Shown piece by piece: positions 24,863 through 33,486 of a DNA stretch of 51,611 nucleotides (the first letter of the stretch is position 1; each line of letters begins with the position of its first letter). A model generated the notes under the pieces. That model searched no databases and had not been told where the DNA came from. It saw only the letters and a list, made by a program, of their open reading frames with translations. The stretch comes from Amaricoccus solimangrovi (GTDB lineage: Bacteria > Pseudomonadota > Alphaproteobacteria > Rhodobacterales > Rhodobacteraceae): NCBI RefSeq assembly GCF_006385685.1, contig NZ_VFRP01000005.1, forward strand, positions 1-51,611, given 5' to 3'. The position numbers and the translations under genes are program-made.

Positions 24863-26515
24863 TCAGGCGGCCGGCCGCGGGGCCGGCCTGCGCCACATCG
24901 CGCGAACGAAGCGCCCGGCGACGAAGGCCGTGTCCGTCAGGCAGGCGTTCCCGGCCGGGTTGAGGCCGGTCACGTGGAAGTCGCTGAAAGCGGCGCTCTG
25001 GTTGACGAAGATCTCGCCGGTCAGGTTGACCGAGAGATTGACCCCCGCCCGGGCGAAGGCGTCGGCCGCGCGGATGATGCGCGCCTCGTCGCGGTCATAG
25101 AGCGCCGCGGTGATCGCCCCCTTCTCCCGCGCGAGGCCGGCGGCGCGGGCGACGCCCTCCTCGGCATCCCCGACGGCGACGAGGAACGCGATCGGGCCGA
25201 AGCGCTCAGTGCCATAGGCTTCCGCCTCCGAGGCCTCGACCGCGACGACGAGCGGCGTGGCACTCCGGCCCTCCGCCAGCGGCGCGCTGTCGCGGATCAC
25301 CCGGCCGAGGCCGCGCGCGGCGGCGATCCGGTCGAGCGTCGCGGGATTGGCGATCGCCCCGCAGACCGCCGTCGCGCGGGCCGGATCGGCGAGGAGCGCG
25401 TCGATCGCCCCGGCGATGCCTTTCGCGACGTCGTCGAAACTCTTGTGGCCCTCGTCGGTCTCGATCCCGCCGCGCGGGATGAAGATGTCCTGAGGCGCGG
25501 TGCACATCTGCCCGGAATAGAGCGCGAGCGAGAAGGCGATATTGGCGCACATCGGCCCGAAGGCGTCGGTACTCGCGATCACGATCGAATTGACCCCGGC
25601 TTCCTCGGTATAGACCCGCGCCGCGCCCGCGTTCGCCCGTACCCAGGCGCCGAAGGCGTTCGAGCCGGTATAGTCGATGATCGCCGCGTGCCGGACGAGA
25701 TCCTTCGCGACCGGCGCCTCGGCGGAATCGACCGCGAGCAGAACCACGTCGCGCGGCAGCCCCTGTTCGGCCAGCAGATCGCGCAGCACGGCGACGCTCA
25801 GCGCGAGCGGCAGGATCGCGCCCGGATGCGGCTTCACGATCACCGGATTGCCGGTGGCGAGGCTCGCGAACAGCCCCGGATAGCTGTTCCAGGTCGGGAA
25901 GGTCTGGCAGCCGATCACGAGGCCGATGCCGCGGGGCACGACCCGCCAGTGCTTCTCGATCAGGATCGGCGCGCCCTTCGCGGGCTTCTCCCAGAGCGCG
26001 CGGGCGGGCGCGCGGCCCATCTCCGCCCAGGCGGCGGCGACCGCCTCGAGCCCGCGGTCCTGCGCATGCGGCCCGCCTGCCTGGAACGCCATCGGGAAGG
26101 CCTGCCCCGTGGTGTGGACGACGGCCTCCGCCATCTCGAAGCTCATCGCGTTGAGGCGGACCAGCGCCTCCGCCAGAATGCCGACGCGCGCCTCCGGCGC
26201 GAGCGCGGCCCAGACGGGCGCGGCGGCCTCGGCGGCGGCGACGAGCGTCGCGGGCTCGGCCGCGGGATAGGTGATGCCGAGCGCCGGCCCCCAGGGCGAG
26301 ACCTCGGCGCCGAGCCGGTGCGATTCGGGATGGCCTTCGAGCGCGAAGGGCTGGCCGAGGCGCGCCTCATGCGCCAGCCGCCCGTCCTCCCGCGCTGTGG
26401 CGCCATAGATCTTTCCGCTCGGAACCTCCGGGAAAGGCGTCCAGAATCCGCGCATCCCGAGCGCCTGCACGGCGCGCTCGATCAGATCCCGGTGCCGGGC
26501 GAAGAGCGTGTTCAA
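24863..26515 (-). CDS. paaN: PaaN-type aldehyde dehydrogenase of phenylacetate breakdown
   Basis: A 550-residue ALDH-superfamily protein of the PaaN type, longer than ordinary ALDHs. The catalytic Cys is in SLALYSGQMCTAPQDIF, with IVKPHPGAILPL and IDYTGSNAFGAW in the cofactor region. PaaN stands in for, or adds to, the ALDH function of PaaZ in some bacteria; both are present here. It is the first gene of the paaN-livKHMGF-fadJ operon and is divergent from paaG, with a palindromic operator candidate between them. Confidence 0.9.
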   Translation of the reverse strand: MNTLFARHRDLIERAVQALGMRGFWTPFPEVPSGKIYGATAREDGRLAHEARLGQPFALEGHPESHRLGAEVSPWGPALGITYPAAEPATLVAAAEAAAPVWAALAPEARVGILAEALVRLNAMSFEMAEAVVHTTGQAFPMAFQAGGPHAQDRGLEAVAAAWAEMGRAPARALWEKPAKGAPILIEKHWRVVPRGIGLVIGCQTFPTWNSYPGLFASLATGNPVIVKPHPGAILPLALSVAVLRDLLAEQGLPRDVVLLAVDSAEAPVAKDLVRHAAIIDYTGSNAFGAWVRANAGAARVYTEEAGVNSIVIASTDAFGPMCANIAFSLALYSGQMCTAPQDIFIPRGGIETDEGHKSFDDVAKGIAGAIDALLADPARATAVCGAIANPATLDRIAAARGLGRVIRDSAPLAEGRSATPLVVAVEASEAEAYGTERFGPIAFLVAVGDAEEGVARAAGLAREKGAITAALYDRDEARIIRAADAFARAGVNLSVNLTGEIFVNQSAAFSDFHVTGLNPAGNACLTDTAFVAGRFVRAMWRRPAPRPAA

Positions 26516-26545
26516 TTCTTGTCCTCCCGTTCGTTGGATTTATAA

Positions 26546-26561
26546 TTGACCGGACGGTCGG
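26546..26561. promoter_or_regulatory. Palindromic operator candidate, paaN/paaG divergent region
   Basis: TTGACCGGACGGTCGG contains the inverted repeat GACCG-GA-CGGTC. Its reverse complement CCGACCGTCCGGTCAA matches 15 of 16 bases of a site in front of paaJ at 38561-38576. It lies between the divergent paaN and paaG starts, in an otherwise AT-rich promoter-like stretch. A TetR-type regulator is the likely ligand, since such proteins bind short near-perfect palindromes and one is encoded at 29325. Confidence 0.7.
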
Positions 26562-26631
26562 TTTATGCAACTGTTTTTTGGAAGCCGCCCGGGACGCGCT
26601 CCCGAGACAGAATCGCGGCGGGAGGAACCGA

Positions 26632-27438
26632 ATGGCTGACACCGATACCCTGTCGGAAACCGTGCTTGTCTCGCTCGAGGCGGGGGTGCTGCGACTGACC
26701 CTGAACCGGCCTGACAAGCTCAATTCCTTCAACGAGGACATGCACCGCGCGCTGCGCGCCGGTTTCGAGCGCGCCGCCGCCGACCGGGAGGTCCGCGCCG
26801 TGTTGCTGACCGGCGCGGGCCGGGGCTTCTCGGCCGGGCAGGATCTCGGCGACCGCGACCCGCGCAAGGGCGGCGGCGCGCCGGATCTCGGGCATACGCT
26901 GGACACGTTCTACAACCCGACGCTCCGCCTGATCCGCGCCCTGGAGAAGCCGGTGGTCTGCGCCGTGAACGGCGTCGCCGCCGGCGCTGGCGCCAACATC
27001 GCCTTCGCCTGCGACATCGTCTTCGCCGCGCATTCCGCGAAGTTCATCCAGGCCTTCGCGAAGATCGGCCTCGTGCCGGACGCGGGCGGCAGCTGGTCGC
27101 TCGCCCGGATCCTCGGCGAGCCGCGCGCCAAGGCGCTCGCGCTCCTCGCCGAACCGCTGATGGCCGAACAGGCCGCCGACTGGGGACTGATCTGGAAGGC
27201 GGTGGACGACGCCGATCTGCTCGCCGAGGCGACGGCGACCGCGACCCGCCTCGCCGCCGGCCCGACGCGGGGCCTCGGCCTCACCAAGCGGGCGATCCAG
27301 GCGGCGGCGACGAACAGCCTCGACGCGCAGCTCGACCTCGAACGCGACCTGCAGCGCGAAGCGGGCCGGACGCGCGACTACGCCGAGGGCGTGACCGCCT
27401 TCCTCGAGAAGCGCCCGGCGGAGTTCAGCGGAGAATGA
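26632..27438 (+). CDS. paaG: PaaG-type 1,2-epoxyphenylacetyl-CoA isomerase
   Basis: A 268-residue crotonase-family enzyme. Visible are LTLNRPDKLNSFNEDMHRAL, the oxyanion loop GAGRGFSAGQDLGDRDPRKG typical of PaaG, VNGVAAGAGANIAFACD, and the catalytic Asp in KIGLVPDAGGSWSLAR. It converts the ring epoxide of phenylacetyl-CoA to the oxepin. ATG 26632 has GGGAGGAA just upstream and is preferred to an in-frame ATG at 26578. First gene of paaG-paaI-paaK; its stop overlaps the paaI start. Confidence 0.93.
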   Translation: MADTDTLSETVLVSLEAGVLRLTLNRPDKLNSFNEDMHRALRAGFERAAADREVRAVLLTGAGRGFSAGQDLGDRDPRKGGGAPDLGHTLDTFYNPTLRLIRALEKPVVCAVNGVAAGAGANIAFACDIVFAAHSAKFIQAFAKIGLVPDAGGSWSLARILGEPRAKALALLAEPLMAEQAADWGLIWKAVDDADLLAEATATATRLAAGPTRGLGLTKRAIQAAATNSLDAQLDLERDLQREAGRTRDYAEGVTAFLEKRPAEFSGE

Positions 27439-27878
27439 GCACCGCGACCAAGCTCTCGCCCCAGGCGCTCGCGGAGGCCTGCGCCGATGCGATGTGGACG
27501 GGCGACTTCGCCGCCCAGCGGCTCGGCATGGTCCGCGACCATGTCGCGCCCGGCGAGGCGGTGCTCTCGATGACGATCACCGAGGCGATGCTGAACGGCC
27601 ACGACCTCGCCCATGGCGGCTATGTCTTCACGCTGGCCGACACGGCCTTCGCCTATGCCTGCAATGGCTACAACCAGCGCACGGTCGGGCATCAGGCCTC
27701 GATCACCTACGTGGCGCCGGGCCATCTCGGCGACCGGCTGACCGCGACCGCCCGCGAGATCCATCGCGCGGGACGCGGCGGCATCTACGACATCACTGTC
27801 ACCAATCAGCGGGGCGAGCGGATCGCGGAATTTCGCGGCCACTCGCGCACCGTCAAGGGAACCCATCTGCCGGAATGA
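27435..27878 (+). CDS. paaI: PaaI hotdog-fold thioesterase
   Basis: A 147-residue 4HBT-type thioesterase. NGHDLAHGGYVFTLADTAFA carries the conserved Asn, His-Gly-Gly and Asp of the PaaI active site, and VGHQASITYVAPGHLGD the second half. It removes CoA from stalled ring-hydroxylated intermediates, so it acts as a safety valve. Its ATG overlaps the paaG stop (ATGA). Confidence 0.93.
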   Translation: MSTATKLSPQALAEACADAMWTGDFAAQRLGMVRDHVAPGEAVLSMTITEAMLNGHDLAHGGYVFTLADTAFAYACNGYNQRTVGHQASITYVAPGHLGDRLTATAREIHRAGRGGIYDITVTNQRGERIAEFRGHSRTVKGTHLPE

Positions 27879-27912
27879 TCCGGTGCCAGCAACGTTCTGG
27901 GAGGAAAACCGA

Positions 27913-29223
27913 ATGACCACCGTCCTCAGCCGCCCCGGGGGCCTGCATGCGATCGAGAACGCCTCCCGCGACGAGATCGCGGGGCTCCAGCTCGAGCGGA
28001 TGAAATGGTCCGTCCGCCACGCCTACGAGAACTCCGCCTTCTACCGGAAGCGGTTCGACGAGCACGGCGTGCATCCGGACGACCTCGTGACCCTCGCCGA
28101 TCTCGCGAAATTCCCTTTCACCGTGAAGCAGGATCTGCGCGACACCTATCCGTTCGGCATGTTCGCCGTGCCCCGCGAGCGGCTCTCCCGCATCCACGGC
28201 TCCTCGGGCACGACCGGCAAGCCGACCGTGGTCGGCTACACGAAGAAGGACATCGACACCTGGGCCGATCTCATCGCCCGCTCGATCTACGCCTCCGGCG
28301 GCCGCCCCGGCGACATCGCCCATATCGCCTACGGCTACGGCCTCTTCACCGGCGGCCTCGGGGCGCATTACGGCGCGGAACGCCTCGGCTGCACAGTGGT
28401 GCCGATCTCGGGCGGCATGACCGAACGGCAGGTCACGCTGATCCAGGACTTCAAGCCCCGGATCATCATGGTCACGCCCTCCTACATGCTCTCTATCCAG
28501 GACGAGTTCCGCCGTCAGGGCCTCGACCCGCGCGAGAGCTCGCTCGAGGTCGGCATCTTCGGCGCCGAGCCCTGGACGAACGCGATGCGCCAGGAGATCG
28601 AACACGCATTCGCCATGGACGCGGTCGACATCTACGGCCTCTCCGAGATCATGGGCCCCGGCGTCGCCAACGAATGCGTCGAGACCAAGGACGGGCTGCA
28701 CATCTGGGAGGACCACTTCTACCCGGAGATCATCGACCCCGAGACCGGCGCGGTGCTGCCGGACGGCGAGATGGGCGAGCTCGTCTTCACGACCCTCACC
28801 AAGGAGGGGCTGCCGATGATCCGCTACCGCACCCGCGACCTCACCCGGCTCCTGCCGGGCACGGCGCGCTCGATGCGGCGGATGGAGAAGGTCACCGGCC
28901 GCTCCGACGACATGATCATCCTGCGCGGCGTCAACGTCTTTCCGACCCAGATCGAGGAGCAGATCCTGAAATGCGCCGGTCTCGCGCCGCATTTCCAGAT
29001 CGAGCTGGTCCGCGAAGGGCGGATGGACGGCATGATCGTCCATGTCGAAGCCAACGCGGCGGCCGCCGCGCCGGAAGCCCGCGCCGCCTCGGCGAAGGAA
29101 CTCGCCCATCACATCAAGAGCGTCGTCGGGGTCTCGACGAAGATCGACGTCTGCGCGCCCGACGGCGTGGCCCGCTCCGAGGGCAAGGCGAAGCGGGTTC
29201 TGGACAACCGCGCCAAAGCATGA
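27913..29223 (+). CDS. paaK: Phenylacetate-CoA ligase
   Basis: A 436-residue acyl-adenylating enzyme. The P-loop is SSGTTGKPTVVGYTKKD, A5-type motif YGLSEIMGPGVANEC, A7 YRTRDLTRLLPG and A8 RSDDMIILRGVNVFPTQIEE. It makes phenylacetyl-CoA from phenylacetate, ATP and CoA, the entry step of the paa route. ATG 27913 follows GGGAGGAAAA at a normal distance. Last gene of its operon, followed by a strong terminator. Confidence 0.95.
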   Translation: MTTVLSRPGGLHAIENASRDEIAGLQLERMKWSVRHAYENSAFYRKRFDEHGVHPDDLVTLADLAKFPFTVKQDLRDTYPFGMFAVPRERLSRIHGSSGTTGKPTVVGYTKKDIDTWADLIARSIYASGGRPGDIAHIAYGYGLFTGGLGAHYGAERLGCTVVPISGGMTERQVTLIQDFKPRIIMVTPSYMLSIQDEFRRQGLDPRESSLEVGIFGAEPWTNAMRQEIEHAFAMDAVDIYGLSEIMGPGVANECVETKDGLHIWEDHFYPEIIDPETGAVLPDGEMGELVFTTLTKEGLPMIRYRTRDLTRLLPGTARSMRRMEKVTGRSDDMIILRGVNVFPTQIEEQILKCAGLAPHFQIELVREGRMDGMIVHVEANAAAAAPEARAASAKELAHHIKSVVGVSTKIDVCAPDGVARSEGKAKRVLDNRAKA

Positions 29224-29256
29224 TGAGTTGACCGGCCAGACGGACAACTAATTCTC

Positions 29257-29286
29257 GGGAGGGGCCCGCGCGGGCCTCTCCCTTTT
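29257..29286 (+). terminator. Rho-independent terminator after paaK
   Basis: A GC-rich inverted repeat (GGGAGGGGCCCG pairing with CGGGCCTCTCCC, with one G-T pair) is followed by TTTT at 29283-29286. It closes the paaGIK transcript 34 bases after the paaK stop and ahead of the tetR gene. Confidence 0.85.
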
Positions 29287-29324
29287 GGGCGTTTCCGCGC
29301 CCCCGCGTAAGGACGATACCCACC

Positions 29325-29924
29325 ATGGCACGGACCCGCGCCAGCGATTTCGAGGAAAAGCAGCAGGGCATTCTGGAGGGCGCCGCCGCCGTCTTCGCCG
29401 AGCAGGGCATGGACAAGGCCTCGATGGCGCAGATCGCGAGCCATTGCCACGTCTCAAAGGCCCTGCTCTACCACTACTATCCGAGCAAGGACCAACTCAT
29501 CTTCGCGATCATCCACGGCCATCTGGTGGAACTCGAAGCAGCGGTCGCGCTGTCGGTCGATCCCGCGCTGCCACCAGAGGAACTGCTCGGCCAGATGGTC
29601 GGCGTCGTGCTGGAGAAATATCGCGGCGCCGACGACGCGCACCGCGTCCAGCTCATCGGCGCCGGCACGCTCTCGGAGGAGCAGCGGGCCGAGATCCAGG
29701 CGGTGGAGCGCAAGATCGTGCGCCATTTCTCGACCGTGATCCGCGCGATCAACCCCGCGCTCGACCGGCCCGATCGTCCGCTGCTGATGCCGGTCACGAT
29801 GTCGCTCTTCGGAATGATGAACTGGGTCTACATGTGGTTCCGCGACGGCGGCGCCATCAGCCGCGCCGATTACGCCGGCGTCGCCACGACGCTGATCCTG
29901 CGCGGCATCCGCGAGGTGCGCTAA
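29325..29924 (+). CDS. TetR-family regulator, probable PaaR-type repressor
   Basis: A 199-residue protein. The N-terminal helix-turn-helix is MAQIASHCHVSKALLYHYYP, in a typical TetR domain, and the C-terminal part is a ligand domain with LLMPVTMSLFGMMNWVYMWF near the end. It sits within the paa locus after the paaK terminator and converges with paaY. It most likely senses phenylacetyl-CoA or a ring-cleavage CoA product and binds the two 16-bp palindromes at 26546 and 38561. That link is an inference. Confidence 0.85.
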   Translation: MARTRASDFEEKQQGILEGAAAVFAEQGMDKASMAQIASHCHVSKALLYHYYPSKDQLIFAIIHGHLVELEAAVALSVDPALPPEELLGQMVGVVLEKYRGADDAHRVQLIGAGTLSEEQRAEIQAVERKIVRHFSTVIRAINPALDRPDRPLLMPVTMSLFGMMNWVYMWFRDGGAISRADYAGVATTLILRGIREVR

Positions 29925-29935
29925 CTGCGCGAGGC

Positions 29936-30547
29936 TCAGTCCCCGAGCTTGCGCCGCTCGACGCTCAGCGGCTCATGCGCGGGAGCGCGTGCGCGGCGGC
30001 GGTCCGGCTCCGGCGCGGCGAGCGGCTCGGCCCGCGCGAGCTTGTCCCGCGCCTCGAGCGCGAGGCGCTGGTAGACGCCCGTGCCCCTGGTCTTCCAGGC
30101 AACCTCCTCGTCCGAAAGCTGGCGCACGACCTTCGCGGGCGAGCCGAGCGCGAGGGCGCGCGGCGGGATCCGCGCCCCGGCCTTCACGAAGGCCATCGCC
30201 CCGACGATCGCCTCGGCGCCGACCTCGGCCTCGTCCATCACCACCGCGTTCATCCCCACCATCGCGTTCCGCCCGATCCGGCAGCCGTGCAGCACCGTGC
30301 CATGGCCGATATGGCCGGAAGGCTCGACCACCACCCCGAGGTTCGGGAAGGCATGCACCACGCATGTCTCCTGCACATTGGCCCCCGCCCCGATCTCGAT
30401 CCGGCCGAAGTCGCCGCGCAGCACGCACTGCGGGCCGACATAGACGCCGGGGCCGATGATGACATCGCCGATCACCGTCGCGTCCGGATGGACAAAGGCG
30501 GAAGGATCGACCACGGGGATGATCCCGTCCCACGACCAGATGCCCAT
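29936..30547 (-). CDS. paaY: PaaY hexapeptide-repeat protein (thioesterase)
   Basis: A 203-residue left-handed beta-helix protein of the gamma-carbonic anhydrase type: HPDATVIGDVIIGPGVYVGP, RGDFGRIEIGAGANVQETCV, HIGHGTVLHGC and VGMNAVVMDEAEV. Metal-binding histidines are in place. PaaY proteins hydrolyse dead-end CoA esters of the pathway. Last gene of the minus-strand paa operon, 76 bases after paaZ, with a hairpin between them. The charged C-terminal tail (about 35 residues) is low-complexity. Confidence 0.9.
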   Translation of the reverse strand: MGIWSWDGIIPVVDPSAFVHPDATVIGDVIIGPGVYVGPQCVLRGDFGRIEIGAGANVQETCVVHAFPNLGVVVEPSGHIGHGTVLHGCRIGRNAMVGMNAVVMDEAEVGAEAIVGAMAFVKAGARIPPRALALGSPAKVVRQLSDEEVAWKTRGTGVYQRLALEARDKLARAEPLAAPEPDRRRARAPAHEPLSVERRKLGD

Positions 30548-30580
30548 GCGTTCATCTCCCTCTCAGCCTCGGGGGCGGAG

Positions 30581-30615
30581 GGGCGGGGCGAAGGGGCAAC
30601 CCTTCCGCCTCGCCC
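30581..30615 (-). promoter_or_regulatory. Hairpin between paaZ and paaY
   Basis: GGGCGGGGCGAAGGG (30581-30595) pairs with CCCTTCCGCCTCGCCC (30600-30615) with one bulge and one mismatch. No T-run follows on the transcript. It may partly terminate or stabilise the message between paaZ and the lower-demand thioesterase gene. Confidence 0.45.
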
Positions 30616-30623
30616 CCGCCGGC

Positions 30624-32693
30624 TCACGCCTCCGGAGGCCAGGTCTTCGCGACCATCGTGAGCACGTCGTATTGCGCGACGGTCTCGCCCTTCTGGTTCG
30701 TCACCTGACAATCCCAGCGCACCTCGCCATGATCGGCGCTGGCGCGGGGGTTGATCTCCTTCGCGGTCAGCCGGACGCCGAGCGTGTCGCCGGGATAGAC
30801 CGGCGTCAGGAACCGCAGGTTGTCCACGCCGTAGTTCGCGAGCACCGGACCTGGCGCCGGATCGACGAAGAGCCCGGCGGCGAAGGAGACGATCAGGTAA
30901 CCATGCGCCACCCGGCCGTCGAAGAACGGATTGGCCCGGGCAGCCGCCTCGTCCATATGCGCGTAGAAGGTGTCGCCGGTGAATTCGGCGAAATGCTCGA
31001 TGTCTTCGAGCGTCACTTCCCGGGTCGCGGTCACGAGCTGGTCGCCGATCCGAAGCTCCGCGAGTGACTTGCGGAACGGATGCGCGCCGCCAGTCTCCGC
31101 GTCCGCGCCCTCGATCCAGCGGCCGGTGACGGCCGAGAGCAGGCGCGGCGCGCCCTGGACGGCGGTGCGCTGCATGTAGTGCTTCACGCCCCGCATGCCG
31201 CCCATTTCCTCGCCGCCGCCCGCGCGGCCCGGGCCGCCGTGGACGAGGACCGGAAGCGGCGAGCCGTGGCCGGTCGAGGATTTCGCGCTCAGCCGGTTGC
31301 CGATCAGCACCCGCCCATGGAACGGCGCGAGCCCGAGCACGACTTCCTCGGCAACCGCCTTGTCGTCGGTGAAGACCGAGGCGACCAACGAGCCCCGGCC
31401 GCGCTTGGCGAGCGCCACGGCCTCGTCGAGATCGTCATAGGGCATCACGGTCGAGACCGGGCCGAAGGCTTCGACGTCGTGGATCGCGCTCTTGGAGAGC
31501 GGGTTCTCGGCGTAGAGCACCACCGGATGGAGGAAGGCGCCTTTCTCGACGTCACCCGAGTTCACTCGCACCTCGTCGGGATTGCCCGCGACGATCTCGG
31601 CCTCCCGCTGCAATTCGCGGATGCGCTCGCGCACCTCGCGCCGCTGGTCGAGGCTCGCGAGCGGTCCCATCCGGGTCGCCTCGTTGGCCGGATCGCCGAG
31701 CGCGGTCTTGCCGAGCCGGTCGCCGAGCGCCGCCACCAGCGCCTCTGTGAAGGCGCGCGGCGCGATCACGCGGCGGATCGCGGTGCATTTCTGCCCCGCC
31801 TTCGCCGTCATCTCGCGCGCGACTTCCTTCACGAAGAGGTCGAATTCCGGCGTGCCCGGCCCCGCGTCGGGGCCGAGGATCGCGGCGTTCAGGCTGTCCG
31901 CCTCCATCGTGAAGCGGACGGAGTTCTCCACGATCGCGGGGCTGGTCTTGAGCTTCCGCCCGGTCCAGGCCGATCCGGTGAAGGTCACGACGTCCTGCTC
32001 GGCCACATGGTCGAGCAGATCCCCCGTGGAGCCCGCGATGAGCTGGATCGCGCCCTCTGGCAGGATGCCGGACTCGACGATCCGGCGGACCACCAGTTCG
32101 GTCAGATAGGCGGTCTGGCTCGCCGGCTTCACGATCGAGGGCATGCCGGCGATGAAGGTGGGTGCCACCTTCTCCAGCATCCCCCAGACCGGGAAGTTGA
32201 AGGCGTTGATGTGCACCGCCACGCCTTCGAGCGCCGTCAGGATATGCTGCGCCGAGAAGGAATTGTCGCGCGACAGCGGCTCGACGTCGCCATCGATGAG
32301 AACGCGCGTGTTCGGCAGTTCCCGCCGGGCCTTCGAGGCATAGGAGAGCAGCGTGCCCGCGCCCCCCTCGATGTCGATCCAGCCGTCAGCCCGCGTCGCG
32401 CCGGTGGCGAGGCTCTCGGCGTAGAACTCCTCCTTGAGCTCCATGAGCTTCAGGCCGAGCGCCTTCAGCATCAGCGCCCGCTCGTGGAAGGAGAGCTTGC
32501 GCAGCTTCGGGCTCACCACCTCGCGGCCATAAGCCAGCGCGGCGGCGAAATCGGCGCCGGAGGAATCGATCGTGGCGACGGGCGCGCCGGTCGCGGCGTT
32601 GAGGAGCGTCTGGGCCTTGCCCGCGCCCTTCACCCATTCGCCGCCGAGATAGCTCCGGAGTTCGCGGGGCTTCGTTGTCACGTCAACGGTCAT
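30624..32693 (-). CDS. paaZ: PaaZ: oxepin-CoA hydrolase / semialdehyde dehydrogenase
   Basis: A 689-residue bifunctional protein. Residues 1-520 are an ALDH domain with catalytic Cys in AKAGQKCTAIRR and a FTGSAWTGRKL cofactor loop. The C-terminal 150 or so residues are a MaoC-like hydratase (DTFYAHMDEAAARANPFFDG, VAHGYLIVSFAAGLF). It opens the oxepin ring of the CoA ester and oxidises the resulting aldehyde. It starts 11 bases after the stop of the extra PaaA/C-like gene. Confidence 0.95.
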   Translation of the reverse strand: MTVDVTTKPRELRSYLGGEWVKGAGKAQTLLNAATGAPVATIDSSGADFAAALAYGREVVSPKLRKLSFHERALMLKALGLKLMELKEEFYAESLATGATRADGWIDIEGGAGTLLSYASKARRELPNTRVLIDGDVEPLSRDNSFSAQHILTALEGVAVHINAFNFPVWGMLEKVAPTFIAGMPSIVKPASQTAYLTELVVRRIVESGILPEGAIQLIAGSTGDLLDHVAEQDVVTFTGSAWTGRKLKTSPAIVENSVRFTMEADSLNAAILGPDAGPGTPEFDLFVKEVAREMTAKAGQKCTAIRRVIAPRAFTEALVAALGDRLGKTALGDPANEATRMGPLASLDQRREVRERIRELQREAEIVAGNPDEVRVNSGDVEKGAFLHPVVLYAENPLSKSAIHDVEAFGPVSTVMPYDDLDEAVALAKRGRGSLVASVFTDDKAVAEEVVLGLAPFHGRVLIGNRLSAKSSTGHGSPLPVLVHGGPGRAGGGEEMGGMRGVKHYMQRTAVQGAPRLLSAVTGRWIEGADAETGGAHPFRKSLAELRIGDQLVTATREVTLEDIEHFAEFTGDTFYAHMDEAAARANPFFDGRVAHGYLIVSFAAGLFVDPAPGPVLANYGVDNLRFLTPVYPGDTLGVRLTAKEINPRASADHGEVRWDCQVTNQKGETVAQYDVLTMVAKTWPPEA

Positions 32694-32704
32694 GGTCCTC
32701 TTCC

Positions 32705-33475
32705 TCAGTCGAGGCCGAGCGGCGCGAGCGCGCGCTGAACCGAAGTGGTCCAGTCGGCGAGCAGCGCCTCGTTCGGGCGGTGGCGAAGGCCGAAGCGCCG
32801 CAGCGTCTCGTACCGGGCGGAATTCTGCGCGCCGAAACTGTCGGCGACCCTCGGGCGCCAGTAGGCGATCGAGGCCTTCGCGGCCGCGCGGCCTTCCTCG
32901 GTCGCGGCGATCTCGGCGAGGCCGGTCAGGCCAAGCTCGGTGTGGCGCTTCTCGCGCGGGGCGATCTCGCGGAGCACCTCGGCGAGCGGCGCGTAGGAGA
33001 CCTTGCCCATCTCCTCGAGCGTCACGGCGGCGGCGAGGCCCTGGAGCACGTTCATCACCACCGCGTCCACCCAGCCCGAGATCGGGTAGTGAAAGACGGC
33101 GAGACGGAGGTCGTCGCCATGGCGCGCCCGGCCGAGCTCCGCGTCGCGCGGCAGCCGGTCGGCCCAGGGGTGATGCGCGGCGTAACGCCCCTCGTCGGCG
33201 CCGAAATCGCCCATCAGATCGAGCACCCGGCCCGCGTGATCGGCCTTTTCGAGCGTGATCCGGCTCGCCGCGATCCGCGCCGTGATCCCCGGCGCCGCGT
33301 TCACCGTGTCGGCGAAGCCCGCCGAGGCCGCGAGCTCGCTGTCGACGAAGCTCGCCATCAGCCGCAGCAGCTCGCCCCGGTAACGGGGGGGCACGTTCGC
33401 GGGCGAGGTGAGCTGGCCGCCCCGCGCGAGATAGTCCTCGATCGGCATCGCGGCCGGTTCGGTCGTATCGGTCAT
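32705..33475 (-). CDS. Extra PaaA/PaaC-like ferritin-fold protein
   Basis: A 256-residue helical protein: LRLMASFVDSELAASAGFAD, ISGWVDAVVMNVLQGLAAAV, LEEMGKVSYAPLAEVLREIA and PREKRHTELGLTG. I place it in the phenylacetic acid catabolic (PaaA/PaaC) superfamily. A LREIAPREKRHTELG motif keeps an ExxxH-like pair, but a full di-iron set is not obvious. Located between paaE and paaZ, 11 bases from each, so it belongs to the operon. Its role beside the standard PaaABCDE set is unknown; an accessory or regulatory subunit is possible. Confidence 0.75.
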   Translation of the reverse strand: MTDTTEPAAMPIEDYLARGGQLTSPANVPPRYRGELLRLMASFVDSELAASAGFADTVNAAPGITARIAASRITLEKADHAGRVLDLMGDFGADEGRYAAHHPWADRLPRDAELGRARHGDDLRLAVFHYPISGWVDAVVMNVLQGLAAAVTLEEMGKVSYAPLAEVLREIAPREKRHTELGLTGLAEIAATEEGRAAAKASIAYWRPRVADSFGAQNSARYETLRRFGLRHRPNEALLADWTTSVQRALAPLGLD

Positions 33476-33486
33476 CTCTCCCTCCC

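Noticed and set aside
23579-26545. A very long open frame (about 988 codons) on the plus strand opposite paaN and livK
   Set aside because: It is antisense to two clear protein families, and its Arg/Gly/Asp/His-rich composition is typical of a shadow frame in GC-rich DNA. The same applies to long plus-strand frames opposite paaA/paaJ (35939-38560), DUF3604 (3727-5130), the fadJ-like gene (17859-20294) and the amidase (7094-8422).
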